Below, piece after piece: positions 6,151 through 13,425 of a stretch of 19,994 bases of DNA (position 1 is its first letter; each line of letters starts with the position of its first letter). This stretch comes from Phyllobacteriaceae bacterium UBA1059. GTDB lineage: Bacteria > Pseudomonadota > Alphaproteobacteria > Rhizobiales > Rhizobiaceae. The stretch spans positions 49,529 through 69,522 of the forward strand of contig DCDI01000246.1 of the NCBI GenBank assembly GCA_002316345.1, read 5' to 3'. The position numbers were made by a program, and so were the translations under genes. The notes beneath the pieces are model-generated. The model saw only the letters and a list, made by a program, of their open reading frames with translations, searched no databases and had not been told where the DNA came from.

Positions 6151-6497
6151 CCGCCATCAACACGACGGGGATCGAGCCGGAAGCCGGCGCGCCTGCGCCT
6201 GACCGCATTATTTCCGGCCAGCCGACCTTCCGCACCTGGAATGCCGAAGAAACGGCCGAGGGCCTCTGTGCCGGCATCTGGGAAGCGACGCCCGGCAAGT
6301 GGCGCATTGTCTATGACGAATGGGAGTTCTGCCACATCCTGAGCGGCCTTTCCGTCATCACGGAGGATGATGGTCAAGCGCGCACGGTCAAGCCGGGCGA
6401 CAGCTTCGTCCTCAAGCCGGGCTTCAAAGGCACATGGGAAGTGCTTGAAACGACTCGCAAGGAGTATGTGATCCACCTTCGGCCGCAAGCCAGCTGA
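6138..6497 (+). CDS. Small cupin-domain protein (DUF861 type)
   Basis: A 119-residue single-cupin protein of the (S)-ureidoglycine aminohydrolase-like DUF861 class. The core is WEATPGKWRIVYDEWEFCHILSG with the conserved WEF(C)HIL strand, then ITEDDGQARTVKPGDSFVLKPGF and GTWEVLETTRKEYVI. The metal-ligand pattern is poor compared with classical cupins (a single histidine in FCHIL and no HxH), so it may bind a ligand rather than catalyse. The N-terminus MTFFAAINTTGIEPEAGAPAPDR matches the start of the family as I know it, so the ATG at 6138 is preferred over the TTG at 6114. Translation start and Shine-Dalgarno lie inside a strong hairpin. The glycosyltransferase gene follows after 8 bases. Confidence 0.82.
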   Translation: MTFFAAINTTGIEPEAGAPAPDRIISGQPTFRTWNAEETAEGLCAGIWEATPGKWRIVYDEWEFCHILSGLSVITEDDGQARTVKPGDSFVLKPGFKGTWEVLETTRKEYVIHLRPQAS

Positions 6498-6505
6498 GGC
6501 GGCCC

Positions 6506-7273
6506 ATGCGGATCTTCCTGATCAACCTCGATCACTTGCCGGATCGCTTGGCGTTCATGACGGCGCAGCTCGAGTCGCTGGGTTTGCAGGCCGAGCGGCT
6601 GGCTGCGGTTGAGGGCGACAAGATTGATCTGTCACCCTATGCCTCCTATAGCCTTAGACCGGGCGAGGTGGGCTGCTTCCTCAGTCATCGCGAGGCATGG
6701 CGCCGCCTTGTCGCTTCGGGAGCTGAACTGGCGCTGGTGCTCGAAGACGACGTGCGGCTCAGCCAGGATCTTCCGGCTGTGCTGCAAGCCGCCGCGAAGC
6801 TTGGCGCAGGCAATCACATCCTCAAGCTGGATACGTCCGGCCGTCCGATTGCGGTGGAGGCGAATACGCTGGCAGCGCTGGAACGTGTTCGCTTCGCGCG
6901 TCTTTGCAGCGAACATACGGGCACGGCCGGCTACATCATTTCCGCGAAAGCTGCGGGCGAATTGCTGGTACGATCAACGACGTTTTCCGAGCCGGTCGAT
7001 CTCTTCATGTTCGGGAAACGCGCTGTGCTGGTGTCGAGCCCGTTGATCATCCAGGCTGTCCCGGCCGTCGTCGCGCAGGAAAAGCGGTTCCGCGCGGTTC
7101 ATGGAACCGAAATGGGCAGCGTCATCCGTCACCATAGACCCGGCAACGCTTCAGTCATCACCAAAGTGTTCAGGGAACTGCGGCGTTGGCTTCGCAAGCT
7201 TGCGAAACTCGTCGCGTCCTTACCGAGCCGCCTACGGGGCACGCATCACTATCTACGTGTCCCGTTTGCCTGA
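6506..7273 (+). CDS. Glycosyltransferase family 25 (LPS/capsule type)
   Basis: A 255-residue protein of the GT25 family, which transfers galactose or glucose to lipooligosaccharide or other surface glycans on the cytoplasmic side of the membrane. It starts with MRIFLINLDHLPDRLAFM, has the EVGCFLSHREAWRRL motif (about 54-68) and the acidic metal/nucleotide-sugar motif LVLEDDV (Glu80, Asp81, Asp82), and later SEHTGTAGYIIS, where the GTAGYIIS stretch is diagnostic. There is no signal peptide. The C-terminal 50 residues are basic (RELRRWLRKLAKLV), suggesting peripheral membrane attachment. It lies 8 bases after the cupin stop with a GAGGCGG ribosome-binding site. Acceptor and donor cannot be told from sequence. 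Confidence 0.87.
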   Translation: MRIFLINLDHLPDRLAFMTAQLESLGLQAERLAAVEGDKIDLSPYASYSLRPGEVGCFLSHREAWRRLVASGAELALVLEDDVRLSQDLPAVLQAAAKLGAGNHILKLDTSGRPIAVEANTLAALERVRFARLCSEHTGTAGYIISAKAAGELLVRSTTFSEPVDLFMFGKRAVLVSSPLIIQAVPAVVAQEKRFRAVHGTEMGSVIRHHRPGNASVITKVFRELRRWLRKLAKLVASLPSRLRGTHHYLRVPFA

Positions 7274-7294
7274 TCCACGCAGGCTGATCCTTTT
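7268..7294 (+). terminator. Weak candidate terminator after the glycosyltransferase
   Basis: GCCTG (7268-7272) and CAGGC (7280-7284) form a five-pair stem overlapping the stop codon, with TTTT at 7291-7294. The stem is short and the T-run distant, so termination would be weak. Confidence 0.25.
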
Positions 7295-7365
7295 GTCCGA
7301 TTGCATCGGTACAACCTGTGCCTGGCCGACAACTTAACCCTGGCCGCGAACCTTCCAGCGACACT

Positions 7366-7395
7366 CTTGCGAAGCCGGGCAAGGGCACCTTATTT
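7366..7395 (+). promoter_or_regulatory. Candidate sigma-32 (RpoH) promoter of clpP
   Basis: CTTGCGA (7366-7372) and CCTTATTT (7388-7395), 15 bases apart, resemble the heat-shock consensus CTTGAAA and CCCCATNT at acceptable spacing and lie 83 bases upstream of the clpP start. Heat-shock control of clpP is expected from established knowledge; the match is good but not perfect. Confidence 0.45.
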
Positions 7396-7477
7396 GTGTC
7401 TGGCAATTCCACTCTTCGATTCCCGTGATTCGGCCTGCTTGGCGACGGAAATCCCAGCCTGACAAAGGGACAAACCC

Positions 7478-8113
7478 ATGAGAGATCCGGTCGAACGCGC
7501 CATGAGCCTCGTCCCCATGGTTGTCGAACAGACGAACCGTGGCGAACGCGCCTATGACATCTTCTCGCGTCTCCTGAAGGAGCGCATCATCTTCATCACC
7601 GGTCCGGTGGAAGACGGCATGGCGACGCTGGTTTGCGCGCAGTTGCTTTTCCTTGAAGCCGAGAACCCGAAGAAGGAGATCGCGCTTTACATCAACTCGC
7701 CGGGCGGCGTGGTGACGTCGGGCATGGCGATCTATGACACGATGCAGTTCATCAAGCCGGCCGTTTCGACGCTCTGCGTCGGTCAGGCCGCTTCGATGGG
7801 TTCGCTGCTGTTGTGCGCCGGTCATCCGGATATGCGCTTTGCGACGCCGAATGCCCGCATCATGGTGCACCAGCCTTCGGGCGGCTTCTCCGGCCAGGCT
7901 TCGGATATCGAGCGACATGCGCAGGACATCATCAAGCTGAAGCGCCGCTTGAACGAGGTTTACGTCAAGCACACCGGCAAGGATTATGAGACGATCGAGC
8001 GCACGCTCGACCGTGATCACTTCCTGACCGCCGACGAAGCGAGAGACTTCGGCTTGATCGACAAGGTCATTTCGAGCCGCGAAGCGATTGAAGACGCGGT
8101 CGCAAAGGCCTGA
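7478..8113 (+). CDS. clpP: ATP-dependent Clp protease proteolytic subunit
   Basis: Serine peptidase that forms a double heptameric chamber and degrades proteins fed by ClpX or ClpA in the cytoplasm. The 211-residue product has the complete catalytic triad: Ser106 in GQAASMGS, His131 in MVHQPSGG and Asp180 in LDRDHFL, all offset by nine from mature Escherichia coli ClpP. The N-terminal MRDPVERAMSLVPMVVEQT contains the usual short propeptide. The ribosome-binding site AAAGGGA lies 8 bases upstream of the ATG. clpX follows in the same orientation, but 340 bases and a possible terminator separate them, so they are probably independent units. Many alphaproteobacteria have a second ClpP; this one, beside clpX, is the canonical copy. 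Confidence 0.97.
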   Translation: MRDPVERAMSLVPMVVEQTNRGERAYDIFSRLLKERIIFITGPVEDGMATLVCAQLLFLEAENPKKEIALYINSPGGVVTSGMAIYDTMQFIKPAVSTLCVGQAASMGSLLLCAGHPDMRFATPNARIMVHQPSGGFSGQASDIERHAQDIIKLKRRLNEVYVKHTGKDYETIERTLDRDHFLTADEARDFGLIDKVISSREAIEDAVAKA

Positions 8114-8133
8114 CGCGCTTCCTTGCAGGTCCT

Positions 8134-8172
8134 GCCGCAGCCCGCGACTTTCCGCAGGGCTGCGGTATTTCT
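8134..8172 (+). terminator. Probable terminator of clpP
   Basis: CCGCAGCCC (8135-8143) pairs perfectly with GGGCTGCGG (8157-8165) around a 13-base loop, 22 bases after the stop. Only TATTTCT follows, so the T-run is weak and read-through is possible. Confidence 0.55.
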
Positions 8173-8201
8173 GTCACAATTTCTTGTTCCCTCAGCGAGT
8201 G

Positions 8202-8239
8202 CATAGGCCTACGTTAAGCCTATGTTGAGCTTATGGCGT
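8202..8239 (+). repeat. Tandem direct repeats with overlapping inverted repeat upstream of clpX
   Basis: GCCTACGTTAA (8207-8217) is followed directly by GCCTATGTTGA (8218-8228) and the partial third unit GCTTATG (8229-8235), a period of 11 bases or one helical turn. CATAGGC (8202-8208) and GCCTATG (8218-8224) also form a perfect seven-base inverted repeat. Within it TTAA-N7-TTGA (8214-8228) resembles the CtrA box TTAA-N7-TTAA with one mismatch. A regulatory site is likely; its factor is inference. Confidence 0.45.
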
Positions 8240-8253
8240 GGAGATTCCATTCT
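8225..8253 (+). promoter_or_regulatory. Possible promoter of clpX
   Basis: TTGAGC (8225-8230) and CATTCT (8248-8253) are separated by 17 bases and match the housekeeping consensus at four and three of six positions. The -35 overlaps the direct repeats, as expected if they were an operator or activator site. The leader would be about 195 bases, which is long, so the call is weak. Confidence 0.25.
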
Positions 8254-8453
8254 CGGGAATCGGTACGCGGGAAATCAGGTGGGCGAGAAGACGTTAGAAC
8301 CTTTGCTGTCGATCTGCCGGAATCGAAGCGAAGCCTAGTGCGCGGGAACAGCGACCATTGATGGTTGTTCAACAGTGAGCCCTCTGCACAGGACTTCTTC
8401 TCACCAGGAATGAGCAGCCGCTTTCGGGCGGGTTGAGCGAAAGGACGAGTTTG

Positions 8454-9722
8454 ATGAGCAAAGTGGGCACCGGCGGCGGCGACTCCAAGAACACGCTGTA
8501 CTGCTCCTTCTGCGGCAAGAGCCAGCACGAGGTGCGCAAGCTGATTGCAGGCCCGACCGTGTTCATCTGTGATGAATGCGTCGAACTGTGCATGGACATC
8601 ATCCGCGAGGAGAACAAGACCTCGATGGTGAAGTCCCGCGAGGGCGTTCCGACCCCGCAGGAGATCTTGAAGGTTCTTGACGATTACGTGATCGGCCAGC
8701 CTTACGCCAAGCGCGTGCTGTCGGTTGCCGTTCACAACCACTACAAGCGCCTGGCGCATGCGACGAAGAACAACGACGTCGAATTGGCCAAGTCGAACAT
8801 CCTGCTGATCGGCCCGACCGGTTGCGGCAAGACGCTGCTCGCGCAGACGCTCGCCCGCATCATCGACGTGCCCTTTACCATGGCCGATGCCACGACGCTG
8901 ACCGAGGCCGGCTATGTCGGTGAGGACGTCGAGAACATCATCCTGAAGCTGCTTCAGGCCGCCGACTACAATGTCGAGCGTGCTCAGCGCGGCATCGTTT
9001 ACATCGATGAGATCGACAAGATCAGCCGCAAGTCTGACAACCCGTCGATCACGCGCGACGTGTCGGGCGAGGGCGTTCAACAGGCCCTGCTCAAGATCAT
9101 GGAAGGCACCGTTGCTTCCGTGCCACCGCAGGGCGGTCGCAAGCATCCGCAGCAGGAATTCCTGCAGGTGGATACGGCCAACATCCTGTTCATCTGCGGC
9201 GGCGCGTTTGCCGGCCTCGATCGCATCATCTCGGATCGCGGCCGCAAGACCTCGATCGGTTTTGGCGCAACCGTTGCTTCGCCGGAAGATCGTCGCTCGG
9301 GTGACCTGTTCCGCCAGGTGGAGCCGGAAGATCTCTTGAAGTTCGGCCTGATTCCGGAGTTCGTCGGCCGCTTGCCGGTTCTGGCGACGCTGGAAGACCT
9401 GGATGAGCCTGCGCTGATCCAGATCCTGACCGAGCCGAAGAACGCGCTGGTGAAGCAGTATCAGCGCCTGTTCGAGATGGAGAATGTCGAGCTGACCTTC
9501 CACGAAGGTGCGCTCTCGGCGATCGCCAAGCGCGCCATCGAGCGCAAGACCGGCGCACGCGGCCTTCGCTCGATCATGGAAGCGATCCTGCTCGACACGA
9601 TGTTCGAGCTGCCGGCGCTGGAAGGCGTGCAGGAAGTCGCGATCTCAGATGAGGTGGTGCAGGGCAATGCACGCCCGCTCTACATCTATGCCGAGAAGGA
9701 GAAGGGCAGCGTCAGCGCCTGA
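8454..9722 (+). CDS. clpX: ATP-dependent Clp protease ATP-binding subunit ClpX
   Basis: AAA+ unfoldase that recognises tagged substrates and threads them into ClpP. The 422-residue product has the N-terminal zinc-binding domain with Cys17, Cys20, Cys39 and Cys42 (CSFC and CDEC), Walker A GPTGCGKT (120-127), the pore loop GYVGED, Walker B VYIDEID (Asp185-Glu186), the RKHPQQEF loop that contacts substrate, and the sensor-2 segment TGARGLRSI. The start at 8454 (MSKVGTGGG) is supported by AAAGGA 8 bases upstream. In alphaproteobacteria ClpXP degrades cell-cycle regulators including CtrA. It lies between clpP and lon and ends with its own strong terminator. Confidence 0.98.
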   Translation: MSKVGTGGGDSKNTLYCSFCGKSQHEVRKLIAGPTVFICDECVELCMDIIREENKTSMVKSREGVPTPQEILKVLDDYVIGQPYAKRVLSVAVHNHYKRLAHATKNNDVELAKSNILLIGPTGCGKTLLAQTLARIIDVPFTMADATTLTEAGYVGEDVENIILKLLQAADYNVERAQRGIVYIDEIDKISRKSDNPSITRDVSGEGVQQALLKIMEGTVASVPPQGGRKHPQQEFLQVDTANILFICGGAFAGLDRIISDRGRKTSIGFGATVASPEDRRSGDLFRQVEPEDLLKFGLIPEFVGRLPVLATLEDLDEPALIQILTEPKNALVKQYQRLFEMENVELTFHEGALSAIAKRAIERKTGARGLRSIMEAILLDTMFELPALEGVQEVAISDEVVQGNARPLYIYAEKEKGSVSA

Positions 9723-9745
9723 GGCTCCCGCTTGAACCTGAATCA

Positions 9746-9787
9746 GCCCGCCGACGCCGCACTATTCGCGGCGCCGGCGGGCTTTTT
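9746..9787 (+). terminator. Intrinsic terminator of clpX
   Basis: GCCCGCCG (9746-9753) with CGCCGC (9755-9760) pairs with GCGGCG (9768-9773) and CGGCGGGC (9775-9782), one A-C mismatch in a 15-position stem, loop ACTATTC, then TTTTT. This is a strong rho-independent terminator 23 bases after the clpX stop. Confidence 0.92.
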
Positions 9788-9850
9788 CGTTTCAGTCCCT
9801 GGCGGCTCGAACCATCTTCCGCAACGGTGCGAAGGCGCTGGGAGCGGAGG

Positions 9851-9881
9851 CTTGAAACACTTGGTGGATATAGCCACCTAA
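9851..9881 (+). promoter_or_regulatory. Candidate sigma-32 (RpoH) promoter of lon
   Basis: CTTGAAA (9851-9857) is an exact match to the heat-shock -35 consensus. Sixteen bases downstream, CCACCTAA (9874-9881) partly matches the -10 CCCCATNT. A start near 9888 would give a leader of about 130 bases before lon, a known heat-shock gene. The -35 is convincing and the -10 only fair. Confidence 0.45.
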
Positions 9882-9942
9882 CACCCTGTCAGGCTGTTTC
9901 CCGCAAGATCCGTGCTGATAGGTGGCTGATGAAAAATCAGCC
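9863..9942 (+). repeat. Competing inverted repeats upstream of lon
   Basis: Three overlapping pairings are possible: GGTGG (9863-9867) with CCACC (9874-9878); AGCCACCTA (9872-9880) with TAGGTGGCT (9919-9927), nine perfect pairs; and GGCTGAT (9924-9930) with ATCAGCC (9936-9942), seven perfect pairs around GAAAA. They share bases, so they exclude one another. No T-run follows. Confidence 0.5.
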
Positions 9943-10020
9943 GTAGGCGGACCGCGGCATGGCCGTTAATATGAGACTCGCTTTCGGCCATCAGGCGTTG
10001 GCGAGGTGAAAGGCAAGACA

Positions 10021-12426
10021 ATGACCAAGACTCCCCGCTCTTCCGGATCAGGAACGTTCGCTGTCCTGCCGCTGCGCGACATCGTGGTTTTCCCCCACAT
10101 GATCGTGCCGCTCTTCGTGGGCCGTGAAAAGTCGATCAAGGCTTTGGAAGAGGTCATGGGCGCCGACAAGCAGATCCTGCTTGCCACCCAGATGAATGCT
10201 GCCGACGATGATCCGGCATCCGACGCGATCTTCGATGTCGGCACGCTTGCCAATGTGCTCCAGCTGCTGAAGCTGCCCGACGGCACCGTGAAGGTGCTGG
10301 TGGAAGGCACGACGCGCGCAAAGATCACCGAATTCACCGACCGTGGCGACTTCCACGAGGCGCAGGCAGTGACGCTTGACGAGCCGGAGGAAGAAGAGGT
10401 CGAGATCGAGGCGCTGGCCCGCTCGGTGGTTTCCGACTTCGAAAACTACGTCAAGCTGAACAAGAAGATCTCGCCCGAAGTGGTTGGCGCCGCCAGCCAG
10501 ATCGACGATTATTCCAAGCTCGCCGACACCATTGCCTCGCATCTCGCGATCAAGATCCCTGAGAAGCAGGAGATGCTGGCGACCCTTTCCGTGCGCGAGC
10601 GCCTGGAAAAGGCGATGGGCTTCATGGAAGCCGAGATCTCGGTTCTGCAGGTGGAAAAGCGCATCCGCAGCCGCGTCAAGCGGCAGATGGAGAAGACGCA
10701 GCGCGAATACTACCTCAACGAGCAGATGAAGGCGATCCAGAAGGAGCTCGGCGAGGGTGAGGACGGCCGTGACGAGGCAGCCGAACTTGAAGCGCGCATC
10801 AAGAAGACGCGCCTGTCCAAGGAAGCCCGCGAAAAGGCCGATGCCGAGTTGAAGAAGCTCAAAACGATGTCGCCGATGTCGGCTGAGGCCACCGTCGTGC
10901 GCAACTATCTCGACTGGATGCTGTCGATCCCGTGGAACAAGAATTCCAAGGTGCGGCAGGATCTGGCCTTCTCCGAAGAGGTGCTCGACAACGACCACTT
11001 CGGTCTCGACAAGGTCAAGGAGCGCATCGTCGAATATCTGGCCGTCCAAAGCCGTCAGAAGAAGCTGAAGGGTCCGATCCTTTGCCTCGTCGGCCCTCCC
11101 GGTGTCGGCAAGACCTCGCTGGCCCGCTCGATCGCCAAGGCAACCGGACGCGAATATGTTCGCGTGGCACTCGGCGGCGTGCGTGACGAAGCCGAAATTC
11201 GCGGTCACCGCCGTACCTATATCGGCTCGATGCCCGGCAAAGTCATCCAGTCGATGAAGAAGGCGAAGCGTTCGAATCCGCTCTTCCTCCTCGATGAGAT
11301 CGACAAGATGGGTCAGGACTTCCGCGGCGATCCGTCATCGGCTCTGCTTGAAGTGCTCGATCCCGAACAGAACTCGACCTTCATGGATCACTATCTTGAG
11401 GTCGAGTACGATCTGTCGAGCGTGATGTTCGTGACGACGGCCAATACGATGAACATTCCGGGTCCGTTGCTGGACCGCATGGAAGTCATCCGCATCGCCG
11501 GCTACACGGAAGACGAGAAGGTGGAGATCGCCAAGCGGCACCTGCTGCCCAAGGCGATCCGAGATCACGCGCTGCAGCCTTCGGAGTTTTCGGTTAACGA
11601 CGATGCGCTGCGTTTGATCATTCAGACCTATACGCGGGAAGCCGGCGTGCGCAGCCTCGAGCGTGAGCTGATGAAGCTGGCCCGTAAGGCCGTGACCGAA
11701 ATCATCCGCACCAAGAAGCCGTCGGTCGATGTGACCGCCGAGAACCTTGGCGACTATCTCGGCGTTCAGCGCTTCCGTTTCGGCCAGGCCGAGATGGACG
11801 ATCAGGTCGGTGTGGTCACGGGTCTTGCCTGGACGGAAGTCGGCGGTGAGCTGTTGACGGTGGAAGCGGTCATGATGCCCGGCAAGGGCAAGATGACGGT
11901 GACCGGCAACCTCAAGGACGTGATGAAGGAATCGATTTCGGCAGCGGCATCCTACGTCCGTTCGCGTGCGATCGACTTCGGCATTGAGCCGCCGATCTTC
12001 GACAAGCGCGACATCCATGTGCACGTGCCGGAAGGTGCGACGCCGAAGGATGGTCCGTCGGCCGGTGTGGGCATGACGACGGCGATCGTGTCGGTCATGA
12101 CGGGCATCCCGATCCGCGCCGATGTCGCCATGACCGGCGAGATCACATTGCGGGGCAGGGTGCTGCCGATCGGCGGCCTCAAGGAGAAGCTGCTTGCAGC
12201 CCTCCGCGGCGGCATCAAGAAGGTGATCATTCCGGAAGAAAACGCCAAGGATCTGGCGGATATCCCGGATAATGTGAAGAGCGGCATGGAGATCGTCCCT
12301 GTCAGCCGCATCGGCGAAGTGCTTCAGCACGCTCTGGTTCGCATGCCGACGGCGATTGAGTGGGTCGAGCCGGTGGAAACACCGAAGCCGATTGGCGAAG
12401 AAGCGGGCAAGTCGCTCGCCCACTAA
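10021..12426 (+). CDS. lon: ATP-dependent protease Lon (La)
   Basis: Cytoplasmic hexameric AAA+ protease that removes damaged and short-lived regulatory proteins. The 801-residue product has the N-terminal substrate-binding domain (FAVLPLRDIVVFPHMIVPLFVGR at its start), a coiled-coil linker around YYLNEQMKAIQKELGEG, Walker A GPPGVGKT (358-365), Walker B LFLLDEIDKMG (Asp425-Glu426), and a C-terminal S16 protease domain with the Ser680-Lys723 dyad in DGPSAGVGM and GGLKEKLLAA. Dyad and length match Escherichia coli Lon with a one-residue offset. ATG 10021 is preferred to GTG 10006 because AAAGG lies 7 bases before it, while GTG has only an adjacent GGCGAG. It stands as its own unit between two strong terminators. 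Confidence 0.98.
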   Translation: MTKTPRSSGSGTFAVLPLRDIVVFPHMIVPLFVGREKSIKALEEVMGADKQILLATQMNAADDDPASDAIFDVGTLANVLQLLKLPDGTVKVLVEGTTRAKITEFTDRGDFHEAQAVTLDEPEEEEVEIEALARSVVSDFENYVKLNKKISPEVVGAASQIDDYSKLADTIASHLAIKIPEKQEMLATLSVRERLEKAMGFMEAEISVLQVEKRIRSRVKRQMEKTQREYYLNEQMKAIQKELGEGEDGRDEAAELEARIKKTRLSKEAREKADAELKKLKTMSPMSAEATVVRNYLDWMLSIPWNKNSKVRQDLAFSEEVLDNDHFGLDKVKERIVEYLAVQSRQKKLKGPILCLVGPPGVGKTSLARSIAKATGREYVRVALGGVRDEAEIRGHRRTYIGSMPGKVIQSMKKAKRSNPLFLLDEIDKMGQDFRGDPSSALLEVLDPEQNSTFMDHYLEVEYDLSSVMFVTTANTMNIPGPLLDRMEVIRIAGYTEDEKVEIAKRHLLPKAIRDHALQPSEFSVNDDALRLIIQTYTREAGVRSLERELMKLARKAVTEIIRTKKPSVDVTAENLGDYLGVQRFRFGQAEMDDQVGVVTGLAWTEVGGELLTVEAVMMPGKGKMTVTGNLKDVMKESISAAASYVRSRAIDFGIEPPIFDKRDIHVHVPEGATPKDGPSAGVGMTTAIVSVMTGIPIRADVAMTGEITLRGRVLPIGGLKEKLLAALRGGIKKVIIPEENAKDLADIPDNVKSGMEIVPVSRIGEVLQHALVRMPTAIEWVEPVETPKPIGEEAGKSLAH

Positions 12427-12431
12427 GCAGG

Positions 12432-12470
12432 AAAAAAACGAGAGCCGGGCTTCCAAGCCCGGCTTTTTTC
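12432..12470 (+). terminator. Intrinsic terminator of lon
   Basis: AGCCGGGCTT (12443-12452) pairs perfectly with AAGCCCGGCT (12455-12464) around a two-base loop (in practice a slightly larger one), followed by TTTTTT. The preceding A-run makes it bidirectional in form. It lies 16 bases after the lon stop. Confidence 0.95.
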
Positions 12471-12474
12471 GTGT

Positions 12475-12501
12475 GAAAAGCCTTGGAAAAGCGGGAAAAG
12501 C
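12475..12501 (+). repeat. Three spaced copies of GAAAAGC upstream of hupB
   Basis: GAAAAGC occurs at 12475-12481, 12486-12492 and 12495-12501, start-to-start distances 11 and 9 bases, just after the lon terminator and about 105 bases before hupB. They may be phased binding sites, but short A-rich repeats can arise by chance. Confidence 0.3.
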
Positions 12502-12605
12502 TTTACCCCGGCGCAGATTCCGGCTTGGGTAAAGTGCTTGGGATCCCTAGAGTCCCGCCGGATTGAACTAGTTTTCGAGACAACACCTGAGAGAGGGAGA
12601 GATCG

Positions 12606-12881
12606 ATGAACAAGAATGAACTCGTAGCCGCAGTGTCCGAGTCCGCTAGCCTGGGCAAGAACGAAGCTGCAGCTGCTGTCGACGCTGTCTTCGCTGCGAT
12701 CACCGCAGAGCTGAAGAATGGCGGCGACGTCCGTCTCGTCGGCTTCGGCAACTTCAGCGTTTCCAAGCGCGAAGCCACCACCGGCCGCAATCCGCAGACC
12801 GGCGCCGAAGTGAAGATCCCTGCTCGCAACGTGCCGAAGTTCTCGGCCGGCAAGGGCCTCAAGGATTCCGTGAACGGCTGA
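12606..12881 (+). CDS. hupB: DNA-binding protein HU
   Basis: Small basic nucleoid protein that bends and compacts DNA as a dimer. The 91-residue product has the usual HU layout: helical N-terminus MNKNELVAAVSE, core DVRLVGFGNFSVSKREATTG, the DNA-binding arm with GRNPQTGAEVKIPARNVPKF (the intercalating proline in RNPQTG) and the end SAGKGLKDSVNG. The start has AGGGAGAG upstream. It follows lon in the same direction but behind a strong terminator, so it is transcribed separately, and it has its own terminator. It is the last of the housekeeping genes; the minus-strand MarR gene converges on it. Confidence 0.97.
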   Translation: MNKNELVAAVSESASLGKNEAAAAVDAVFAAITAELKNGGDVRLVGFGNFSVSKREATTGRNPQTGAEVKIPARNVPKFSAGKGLKDSVNG

Positions 12882-12905
12882 TCTGGTTTCAAACCAGTGG
12901 TTCAC

Positions 12906-12933
12906 AAAGGGCGGGTCATTCCCGCCCTTTTTT
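12906..12933 (+). terminator. Intrinsic terminator of hupB
   Basis: AAAGGGCGGG (12906-12915) and CCCGCCCTTT (12921-12930) form a perfect ten-pair stem with loop TCATT and continue into a T-run. A second perfect inverted repeat, CTGGTTT-c-AAACCAG (12883-12897), lies just before it with a one-base centre. The flanking A residues could also stop the convergent MarR transcript. Confidence 0.92.
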
Positions 12934-12962
12934 ATGCAGCGTGGCGATGAATGGACGAGCAG

Positions 12963-13400
12963 TCAGTCGGCTTGGCTGATGTTGTCGGACATGCGTTGCA
13001 GTACGCGGGAAACGACGCTCAGTTCGTCGTCACCGATCCCCGCCAGCACAAGCTCGTTGAAGTCGTCCGTCAGCCGCATCAGCTTCGCCGTTTGTTCACG
13101 GGCGCGATCGGTCAGGAAGATGCCCTTGGAGCGTCGGTCGCTTGAAAGCGCCACGCGGCGGATAAAGCCGTTCTTCTCCATGGCATCGATCAACGTCACC
13201 ATTGAAGGCTGCTCAACTTCCATAAGCTTGGCCAGCTCCTTCTGGGTCGTTCCTTCGCGCCCGGAAAGGTAGAAGAGCAGACGTGAACGGGAAAGAGTGA
13301 GGTCTTGTGCCTTCAGCCGCGCATCGTAGAGCGTGCGCATTTTGCGCGTCACCACCCCGAGTTGCGGCATGAAAGAAGACCGCACGGAAGCTTCACTCAT
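12963..13400 (-). CDS. MarR-family transcriptional regulator
   Basis: A 145-residue winged-helix dimeric regulator. The DNA-binding part runs from LTLSRSRLLFYLSGREGTTQKELAKLMEVEQPS (helix-turn-helix) to VTLIDAMEKNGFIRRVALSSDRRSKGIFLTDRARE, containing the MarR wing signature DRRSKGIFLT; helices at both ends form the dimer. ATG 13400 is chosen because GAAGG lies 9 bases upstream; a TTG two codons earlier would be too close to it. No cysteine is present, so thiol-based peroxide sensing of the OhrR type is excluded; it probably responds to a small ligand. Its target may be itself through the AT-rich repeats upstream. It lies downstream of the cyclic-di-GMP gene on the same strand, 136 bases away. 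Confidence 0.9.
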   Translation of the reverse strand: MSEASVRSSFMPQLGVVTRKMRTLYDARLKAQDLTLSRSRLLFYLSGREGTTQKELAKLMEVEQPSMVTLIDAMEKNGFIRRVALSSDRRSKGIFLTDRAREQTAKLMRLTDDFNELVLAGIGDDELSVVSRVLQRMSDNISQAD

Positions 13401-13425
13401 GGCCAAACGCCTTCAACGATATAAA

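Larger units (their letters stand above)
8173..8453 (+). other. Long spacer upstream of clpX with repeats
   Basis: I see no credible coding sequence here. It holds tandem 11-base direct repeats with an overlapping inverted repeat (8202-8239), a TTGAGC/CATTCT pair that could be a promoter, and a GATTCC...GGAATC inverted repeat at about 8243-8260. The clpX ribosome-binding site AAAGGA lies at 8440-8445. A TTG at 8433 would extend clpX by seven codons but has no ribosome-binding site. Confidence 0.5.

Noticed and set aside
8220..9503. Long minus-strand open frame opposite clpX
   Set aside because: It is antisense to a highly conserved gene; its composition is that of the complementary strand of coding sequence and no motif is recognisable.
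10048..12456. Two long minus-strand open frames opposite lon
   Set aside because: Both are shadows of lon with biased residue use (His, Leu, Arg, Asp) and no recognisable domain or ribosome-binding site.
12882..12962. tRNA-Val gene or attachment site after hupB
   Set aside because: The gap holds only a short inverted repeat and the hupB terminator; there is no tRNA-like sequence and no integrase or flanking direct repeat.
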